DNA of 64,000 nt, from contig NZ_JAGRPV010000001.1 of NCBI RefSeq assembly GCF_030014955.1, positions 4,030,001 to 4,094,000 on the forward strand, read 5' to 3'. Source of the DNA: Cohnella hashimotonis (GTDB lineage: Bacteria > Bacillota > Bacilli > Paenibacillales > Paenibacillaceae). The number at the start of each line of letters is the position of its first letter. Position 1 is the first letter of the stretch. A model generated the notes under the pieces. It saw only the letters and a program-made list of their open reading frames with translations, had not been told where the DNA came from and did not search any database. A program made the translations under genes and the position numbers. Below, in pieces: positions 58,838-64,000 of this stretch.

Positions 58838-58885
58838 TTTAAAAAGGCGAATCCCGAAGAGCGCGGGGCTCTCCCGGGGTTCGCC
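58838..58885 (-). terminator. typA-ylaH terminator
   Basis: Minus strand GGCGAACCCCG pairs with CGGGATTCGCC (one mismatch) around a GC-rich loop with its own stem, followed by TTTTTAAATTT. Confidence 0.85.
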
Positions 58886-58901
58886 GGAGCTGCATTCGAT
58901 T

Positions 58902-59207
58902 CTAGGATTCCGTCCGCTTGACGGCCGCTTCGGCGCCGCCCCGCTTGGCCCGCCATTTGTCGTACATTTGGCGGCCGCGAAGCATGAGCATCATAATCAC
59001 GGCGACCGACATGCACTGAATGATCGGCAGCTTGTCGAGCTGTAGCAGGAGGAGCACGAGGCACCCGATCGCCATGATGATATGCACGATGATCTCCTTC
59101 AGAATGGGCAGTCGGCCCATCCGGAAGACGGCATTAAAGATATAGATCGTAAATGCCAAGATCAGCAGGTAGGAAACGACGGGGTGGTCATGAAACCAGG
59201 TCTGCAC
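58902..59207 (-). CDS. ylaH: YlaH-like membrane protein
   Basis: 101 residues starting at a GTG with GGAGG upstream. Three hydrophobic segments (about 10-28, 38-58, 63-78): VVSYLLILAFTIYIFNAVF, EIIVHIIMAIGCLVLLLLQL, PIIQCMSVAVIMMLMLR. Charged C-terminus. Matches YlaH next to typA (ylaG) in Bacillus. No function known. Starts 36 bases after the typA stop. Confidence 0.85.
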   Translation of the reverse strand: MQTWFHDHPVVSYLLILAFTIYIFNAVFRMGRLPILKEIIVHIIMAIGCLVLLLLQLDKLPIIQCMSVAVIMMLMLRGRQMYDKWRAKRGGAEAAVKRTES

Positions 59208-59243
59208 TTGCGCTCCTCCTCCTCGTTTTTCGCGGCTGTCCGA

Positions 59244-61082
59244 TTAAACGCCGGACTCGGCCATCTTGCGCTGCTTTTCCGAACGCTCGCGCTCGCTCTT
59301 GTTCAGCAGCTTCTTGCGCAGTCGGATCGACTTCGGCGTAATCTCGCACAGCTCGTCGTCGTTCAAGTATTCGAGCGCTTCTTCCATCGACATCAGGCGA
59401 GGCGACTTGAGCTTGACCGTCTCTTCCTTGTTGGCCGTACGGATGTTGTTGAGCGCCTTTTCTTTGCAAATGTTGACGATGATGTCGTTGTCGCGGGTAT
59501 GCTCGCCGACGATCATGCCTTCATAGATTTCCGTGCCCGGCTCGACGAACATGATCCCGCGGTCTTCGACGCCCATCATGCCGTAGACGGTAGAAGAACC
59601 CGTCTCGCTGGCGACGAGCACGCCTTGGTGACGGCCGCCGACTTGGCCGCCCACGACAGGGCCATAGCTGTCGAATGCGTGGTTCATGACGCCGTAGCCG
59701 CGCGTCAGCGTCAGGAAGTTCGTGCGATAGCCGATCAGGCCGCGCGCAGGAATGAGAAATTCGAGACGGACTTGGCCGTTGCCGTTGTTGATCATGTTCA
59801 CCATGTCGGCCTTGCGCGTGCCGAGGCTCTCCATGACGTTGCCCATGCTCTCCTCGGGCACGTCGATCATCAGGCGCTCGATCGGCTCGCTTTTGACGCC
59901 GTCGATATCGCGGAGGATGACCTCCGGCTTGGACACCTGCAGCTCGTAACCTTCGCGGCGCATGTTCTCGATCAGGATGCCGAGATGCAGTTCGCCGCGG
60001 CCGCTGACGACGAAGGCGTCGGGGCTGTCTGTCTCATCGACGCGCAGCGCAACGTCCGTCTCAAGCTCCTTGAACAGGCGCTCGCGCAGCTTGCGCGAGG
60101 TGACGTGCTTGCCTTCACGTCCTGCAAACGGGCTGTTGTTGACAAGGAAGCGCATCTGCAGCGTCGGCTCGTCGATCTTAAGCACCGGCAGCGCTTCGGG
60201 ATTGGCCGGGTCGGCGATCGTCTCGCCGATGTTGACGTCCTTGATGCCCGCGATGGCGATGATGTCGCCGGCTGCCGCTTCTTCCATCTCGACGCGCTTC
60301 AGGCCCTGGAAGCCGAACAGCTTTTCGATACGGGCCTGGCGGATCTTGCCTTCGCGGTCCAGGACGGCGACCGGCTGTCCTTGGCGGATCTTGCCGCGGT
60401 TGACGCGGCCGATCGGAATGCGGCCCAGGTACTCGTTGTAATCGAGCAGCGTGACGAGGAACTGCAGCGGCGCGTCCTGATCTTCGGTCGGGTGCGGAAT
60501 CTTAGCGATGATCGTCTCGTACAGCGGCTCCATCGTCGTGCCGAGCGTGCCGGCATCGAGGCTCGCGATGCCGTTCAGGCCGGACGCGTATACGACCGGG
60601 AATTCAAGCTGCTCGTCGTTCGCTTCGAGCTCGATAAACAGCTCGAGCACTTCGTCGATGACTTCGGCCGGACGCGCGGCCGGACGGTCGATCTTGTTGA
60701 CGACGACGATCGGGGTCAGGCCCGCTTCGAGCGCTTTGCGAAGCACGAACTTGGTCTGCGGCATGCAGCCTTCGAACGCGTCGACGACCAGCAAGACGCC
60801 GTCGACCATTTTCATGATCCGTTCGACTTCGCCGCCGAAATCGGCGTGTCCGGGGGTGTCGACGATATTGATCAGGTGATCCTTGTAACGGACGGCGGTG
60901 TTCTTCGCCAGAATCGTAATGCCGCGCTCCCGCTCGAGATCGTTGGAGTCCATCGCTCTCTCCTGGACTTGCTCATTTTCGCGGAACGTGCCCGATTGAC
61001 GCAGAAGCTGGTCGACGAGCGTCGTTTTCCCGTGGTCGACGTGCGCGATAATGGCGATATTGCGGATTTGTTCTTGTTGCAT
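59244..61082 (-). CDS. typA: TypA/BipA ribosome-binding GTPase
   Basis: Translational GTPase involved in 50S assembly and stress/low-temperature growth. 612 residues from the ATG at 61082 (AAGGAG eight bases upstream). G1 [14 protein letters not shown], switch with [13 protein letters not shown]3 [15 protein letters not shown]4 [10 protein letters not shown], then domains II and III and the BipA-specific C-terminal domain with [18 protein letters not shown] and [11 protein letters not shown]. Followed by ylaH. Confidence 0.97.
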   Translation of the reverse strand: MQQEQIRNIAIIAHVDHGKTTLVDQLLRQSGTFRENEQVQERAMDSNDLERERGITILAKNTAVRYKDHLINIVDTPGHADFGGEVERIMKMVDGVLLVVDAFEGCMPQTKFVLRKALEAGLTPIVVVNKIDRPAARPAEVIDEVLELFIELEANDEQLEFPVVYASGLNGIASLDAGTLGTTMEPLYETIIAKIPHPTEDQDAPLQFLVTLLDYNEYLGRIPIGRVNRGKIRQGQPVAVLDREGKIRQARIEKLFGFQGLKRVEMEEAAAGDIIAIAGIKDVNIGETIADPANPEALPVLKIDEPTLQMRFLVNNSPFAGREGKHVTSRKLRERLFKELETDVALRVDETDSPDAFVVSGRGELHLGILIENMRREGYELQVSKPEVILRDIDGVKSEPIERLMIDVPEESMGNVMESLGTRKADMVNMINNGNGQVRLEFLIPARGLIGYRTNFLTLTRGYGVMNHAFDSYGPVVGGQVGGRHQGVLVASETGSSTVYGMMGVEDRGIMFVEPGTEIYEGMIVGEHTRDNDIIVNICKEKALNNIRTANKEETVKLKSPRLMSMEEALEYLNDDELCEITPKSIRLRKKLLNKSERERSEKQRKMAESGV

Positions 61083-61222
61083 GGTTCCACTCCTTGTAAT
61101 TTTTATATCTGTATCCATTACGACCGGCAGGCCCGCTTCGGCTAACGCGAACCCGTCGTCCCTAATTTACCGTGTCCAACACAAAACGCCGACGCGAGGC
61201 CGACGTTGTCTACATCCCTTCA

Positions 61223-61251
61223 ATTATACGCTAAGCAGGCCCGATTGCCAA
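61223..61251 (-). promoter_or_regulatory. typA promoter (SigA type)
   Basis: Minus strand TTGGCA (61246-61251), exact 17-bp spacer, TATAAT (61223-61228). It starts only 30 bp after the end of the upstream membrane gene and leaves a leader of about 130 bases containing CGTCGGC / GCGTCGGCG repeats. Confidence 0.85.
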
Positions 61252-61280
61252 CCCTCAGTTCGAGAACTCGGACAAACGGA

Positions 61281-61775
61281 TCATCGGCGGCGTCTGCGCG
61301 GCTTGCGCCGGCTCAGAACGAGCCAGACCCCGAATCCGATCAGGGCGGCGGCGAGGAGATAAATGCCCCACGTCCATAGCAGCATGATGGCGAACAACAG
61401 CAACGATAGCGCTCCGATGCCCATTGCTGCATTCCAGACCGCGCGGTCTTTGCCGACACCGAAAACGGCGTATTCGTAAAGGCCGATCGCGATCGAGAGC
61501 AAAAAGAGCGGCCATATATACCGCATCGATCCCCAGCCGAACCAGTTGCCGACCATCAGCAGCAGCGAAGATCCGGTTAGGATGCCCGCGGGCACCAGCG
61601 TGACGGCCGGTACGATGCCGCCGAAATAAAGCACGTGGAGCAAGATGCCGACGATTAAAATCAGGATCGGCCAGAAAACGGCCCCGATAAATGAAAAGAC
61701 GCCCAGCTTGCCGAGCAAAATGATCAATCCCGCAGCCAAAATCCATATTCCGACCGCGGCGGATTGCTTGTTCAA
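61281..61775 (-). CDS. Integral membrane protein (DUF5668/LiaF-N-like)
   Basis: 164 residues, probably starting at a TTG (61775) after GGGGGAG. Six or more hydrophobic segments; first one GIWILAAGLIILLGKLGVF and FWPILILIVGILL resemble the LiaF-type transmembrane (DUF5668) module. Ends in an Arg/Lys-rich tail (RRKPRRRRR) that should be cytoplasmic. Function unknown; no sensor kinase or regulator is nearby. Confidence 0.65.
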   Translation of the reverse strand: MNKQSAAVGIWILAAGLIILLGKLGVFSFIGAVFWPILILIVGILLHVLYFGGIVPAVTLVPAGILTGSSLLLMVGNWFGWGSMRYIWPLFLLSIAIGLYEYAVFGVGKDRAVWNAAMGIGALSLLLFAIMLLWTWGIYLLAAALIGFGVWLVLSRRKPRRRRR

Positions 61776-61904
61776 CGCGTCTCCCCCACTTCGCTTGTCT
61801 ATTGCGAACGAACGATATTCGTTTCTTTTATCTAACAGTTTAATGGAAGTCGGGGTAAAAAACTAGTTCGACGCCTTTAAAAAACATGAAAAGCCACAAT
61901 CCTG

Positions 61905-62579
61905 TCACGAATGGACGCGGCTTCTCCGCTTCATCCACAGTGCCGCCGACAGGAGGGCGGCTACGGTTGCGAAGGGCAGCGCATGCAGTCCGCTCTCGCC
62001 CAAACCGGCGAGCAGCGGCGCAAGCCCCTTGTCCTTCAGCGCCATCTCGCAAGCGGCATAGGCGAGCAGCGCTCCGCCCGCGTACAGCAGAACGGGATAC
62101 CGGTCGAGGAGATGCATAATGAACGAGCTCCCCCAAATAATGATAGGTATGCTCATCGCGATGCCGATCAAAAGCAGCGCCGTATCCTCGCCGGCGACGG
62201 CCGCCACGGCGAGCACGTTGTCCAAGCTCATGACGAAGTCGGCGACCACGATCGTCCAGACGGCGCCTGCGAGCGTAGAGGCTCCCGTGCCTGCGCTTAC
62301 CTCCTCTTTATGATCCGTGAGCAGCTTGAAGGCGATCACAAGCAGCAGAACGGCGCCTGCCGTCTGCAAATAAGGGATGTCGAGCAGAAGCGCTGCCAGC
62401 ACCGTGAGCGCGCACCGCAGCAGCACGGCTGCCGCCGCTCCCCACCAAACCGCTCGCCGACGCTGCGCCGGCGGAAGCCTGCGGCCGGCCATGGCGATAA
62501 CGACTGCGTTGTCGCCGCTGAGCAGCAGATTAATGAGCACGATTTGCGCGAAAACGACCAAATGACCCCATAATTCCAT
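61905..62579 (-). CDS. TerC-family membrane protein (YjbE type), copy 1
   Basis: 224 residues from the ATG at 62579 (AAGGAGGTG upstream). Seven hydrophobic segments; the paired acidic motifs LLSGDNAVVIAMAGRRL (about 22-38) and VVADFVMSLDNVLAVAAVAG (about 110-129) define TerC. Bacillus YjbE-type members export or handle manganese during metal loading of secreted enzymes; metal here is inferred. Divergent from a second TerC gene. No yybP-ykoY manganese riboswitch is visible in the 135-bp gap. Confidence 0.88.
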   Translation of the reverse strand: MELWGHLVVFAQIVLINLLLSGDNAVVIAMAGRRLPPAQRRRAVWWGAAAAVLLRCALTVLAALLLDIPYLQTAGAVLLLVIAFKLLTDHKEEVSAGTGASTLAGAVWTIVVADFVMSLDNVLAVAAVAGEDTALLLIGIAMSIPIIIWGSSFIMHLLDRYPVLLYAGGALLAYAACEMALKDKGLAPLLAGLGESGLHALPFATVAALLSAALWMKRRSRVHS

Positions 62580-62714
62580 GACGCGCACCTCCTTCCCCTG
62601 TTATATGTACAGGCAGGTCTGAATATGAAGGAGGCCCGCGGCGCAATTTTTTTTGAATCTTTCTTGTCCGGCCGCCGTATAACCGTTTATCAATTCAATG
62701 TTGGAGGGTCGGAA

Positions 62715-63437
62715 ATGGATTTTTTGAATGCCGAATTTTTTACCGCTTTGATTACGATCGTCCTGATCGACCTCATGCTCGCCGGGGACAACGCGATCGT
62801 CATCGGCCTGGCCGCGCGGAACCTTCCCAAGGCCAGTCAGAAAAAAGCGATATTATGGGGAACGGCCGGCGCTGTCATCATTCGCGTGATCGCGACGCTG
62901 CTCATCGTATATTTGCTCAAGATTCCTTTTCTGCTCGCCGTCGGCGGCGTGGTGCTCATCTGGATCGCCTACAAGCTGCTCGTTCAGGAAGAGTCGCACG
63001 AGCATGTCGAAGCCGGCAGCAATCTGTGGAGCGCGGTACGGACGATCGTGATTGCGGATGCAGCAATGGGCCTCGACAACGTAATCGCCGTCGCGGGCGC
63101 CGCTTCCGGCAGCAATTCTTCCGATCACAGCACGCTGCTTGTCATCCTTGGATTGCTTATCAGCATTCCGATCGTCGTATGGGGCAGCACGCTGTTCGTC
63201 AACTTAATCACGCGTTTCCCGTGGATCATCTACATCGGCTCCGCGATTCTGGCTTATACCGCAGCCAAGATGATCACCCACGAAAAGAAATTCGAAGAGC
63301 TATTCGACAACGCCCCGACAAACTGGGCATTTATTATCGTCATCGTCATCGCGGTCCTGGTCCTCGGCATCTGGAGCAACGCCGCCAAAAACCGTAAAAA
63401 CAATGCCCGCAAGCTCAACTCCCCGAATACGCCTTAA
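62715..63437 (+). CDS. TerC-family membrane protein (YjbE type), copy 2
   Basis: 240 residues from the ATG at 62715 (TTGGAGGG seven bases upstream); an earlier in-frame ATG at 62625 has a poorly hydrophobic extension and seems unlikely. Motifs DLMLAGDNAIVIGLAARNL (about 19-37) and IADAAMGLDNVIAVAGAAS (about 117-135). Seven hydrophobic segments, C-terminal KNRKNNARKLNSP basic tail. Clearly related to copy 1 but diverged, so an old duplication or separate acquisition. Confidence 0.9.
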   Translation: MDFLNAEFFTALITIVLIDLMLAGDNAIVIGLAARNLPKASQKKAILWGTAGAVIIRVIATLLIVYLLKIPFLLAVGGVVLIWIAYKLLVQEESHEHVEAGSNLWSAVRTIVIADAAMGLDNVIAVAGAASGSNSSDHSTLLVILGLLISIPIVVWGSTLFVNLITRFPWIIYIGSAILAYTAAKMITHEKKFEELFDNAPTNWAFIIVIVIAVLVLGIWSNAAKNRKNNARKLNSPNTP

Positions 63438-63439
63438 CG

Positions 63440-63486
63440 GAAAAATAGCCTGTCCGGTCAACATCTGACCCGGATAGGCTATTTTT
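63440..63486. terminator. Bidirectional terminator between terC copy 2 and thiI
   Basis: AAAAATAGCCT (63441-63451) pairs with AGGCTATTTTT (63475-63485), with CCGG pairing inside. T-runs end both strands, so it can serve both converging genes. Confidence 0.88.
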
Positions 63487-63496
63487 ATGTTTCCCT

Positions 63497-64000
63497 TTAA
63501 AACCACCGATCCTCGGCCGACGGGACAGCCCGCTTTTCCTCCGGCCCCTGCGCCGTCATGACAACCGTATCGGTGCCTGCCACCGCTTCGGCCACCATAC
63601 GCTCCAACTGCTCGCCGAGCGCATGCTCGATGCCCTCTACGACCCGCAGATTCGGATTCGTCGCCGGCGATTTGGGCACGAACAGCGTGCAGCAATCCTC
63701 GTAAGGCAAGATGGAAGTCTCGTACGTGCCGATCCGCTCGGAGATGCGAATGATCTCCAGCTTGTCCATCATGACGAGCGGACGCAGCAGCGGCAGCTGG
63801 GCGGCGCGCCCGATAACGTTCATGCTGCCCAGCGTCTGGCTGGCCACCTGGCCGAGGCTGTCCCCCGTGACGAGAGCGAGCGCCCCGGAGCGCTCCGCAA
63901 GCCGCTCCGCGATTCGAAGCATCGAACGCCGCATCAGCGTAATGATAAGATGATCCTGCTTCTGCTGGGCCAGCGTCGTCTGCAGCTCGGTAAAAGGCAC
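63497..64000 (-). CDS. thiI: tRNA 4-thiouridine synthase ThiI, C-terminal part (5' end outside window)
   Basis: The final 167 codons of thiI, whose 5' end is beyond the edge. Present: MRIAERLAER-type segment LRIAERLAERSGALALVTGD with SLGQVASQTLGSM (PP-loop ATPase domain end) and SILPYEDCCTLFVPKSP, the conserved cysteine-containing C-terminal block. The N-terminal THUMP domain and the PP-loop lie outside. ThiI adenylates U8 of tRNA for thiolation and, in some species, donates sulfur for thiamine thiazole. There is no rhodanese extension, so sulfur would be passed directly from a cysteine desulfurase, as in Bacillus. Confidence 0.93.
   Translation of the reverse strand: MPFTELQTTLAQQKQDHLIITLMRRSMLRIAERLAERSGALALVTGDSLGQVASQTLGSMNVIGRAAQLPLLRPLVMMDKLEIIRISERIGTYETSILPYEDCCTLFVPKSPATNPNLRVVEGIEHALGEQLERMVAEAVAGTDTVVMTAQGPEEKRAVPSAEDRWF

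Noticed and set aside
59082..61145. Plus-strand frame of 687 codons opposite typA, and similar ones opposite spoVD (39362-41425) and pbpB (41766-43688)
   Set aside because: Same complementary-strand effect in GC-rich DNA; no ribosome site, no recognisable motif, and strong conserved proteins on the other strand.
62580..62714. yybP-ykoY riboswitch before the TerC genes
   Set aside because: Looked for because TerC genes often carry it; the gap is only 135 bp shared by two divergent genes and the conserved core was not seen.

Overview
The window looks like a chromosomal segment of a high-GC, spore-forming member of the Paenibacillaceae; Cohnella or a close relative is my guess. Three things point there: the gene order follows the Bacillus division/sporulation chromosome arm (ylaG-ylaK, ylbO-panE, the dcw cluster, spoIIG-sigG, ylm genes, divIVA, ileS, lspA, pyr), a dapL-type LL-diaminopimelate aminotransferase is present as in Paenibacillaceae, and base composition is high throughout except in one AT-rich insertion. 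Nearly all genes are on the minus strand, so transcription runs from high to low coordinates.

Layout. 1-7.3 kb: pyrimidine operon read leftward (pyrR-pyrC-carA-carB-pyrF, pyrF cut by the window edge) with a complete PyrR attenuation leader. 7.3-11.7 kb: dapL, an rluD-type pseudouridine synthase, lspA, a plus-strand YteA/DksA zinc-finger gene and a small DUF5665 membrane gene. 11.8-15.4 kb: a long (type 2) isoleucyl-tRNA synthetase behind a T-box. 15.4-19.5 kb: divIVA, ylmH, yggT, sepF, yggS, pgeF, ylmC. 19.6-22.3 kb: sigG, sigE and spoIIGA. 22.4-23.9 kb: an AT-rich insertion with a degenerate IS1595-like transposase gene, an SOS-like operator and flanking repeats. 23.9-25.3 kb: a membrane HD-GYP protein. 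25.4-45.8 kb: the dcw cluster (ftsZ, ftsA, divIB, murA, murB, murG, spoVE/ftsW, murD, mraY, murF, murE, spoVD, pbpB, ftsL, rsmH, mraZ). 45.9-52.1 kb: ahcY-bshC, a TspO-like gene, DUF3397, panE and rsfA. 52.3-59.2 kb: DUF2626, an exported coiled-coil protein, a lone solute-binding protein, phoH, a YhcN/YlaJ lipoprotein, an LCP protein and ylaH. 59.2-64 kb: typA, a small membrane protein, two divergent TerC genes and the 3' part of thiI.

The genes form a coherent programme: precursor synthesis (UMP, meso-diaminopimelate, UDP-MurNAc-pentapeptide, lipid II), septum construction (FtsZ/A/L/DivIB/SepF/DivIVA/PBP2B), and the switch to sporulation (SpoIIGA processes SigE, then SigG; SpoVD and SpoVE build cortex; RsfA, YteA and YlaJ types act in the spore line). 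Control signals readable in the DNA fit this: a PyrR leader, an isoleucine T-box, a 10-bp-periodic MraZ operator, a spoIIG promoter with the characteristic 22-bp spacer and Spo0A-like boxes, and a SigH-like promoter before ftsAZ.

Most of the window is conserved housekeeping DNA. The clearest candidate for something undescribed is 22.4-23.9 kb: a transposase-like protein lacking two of the three expected catalytic residues, driven by a consensus promoter that overlaps a near-perfect LexA-type box, and flanked on both sides by outward-pointing copies of a roughly 20-bp repeat. The missing pyrB in the pyr operon is the second point that deserves attention.
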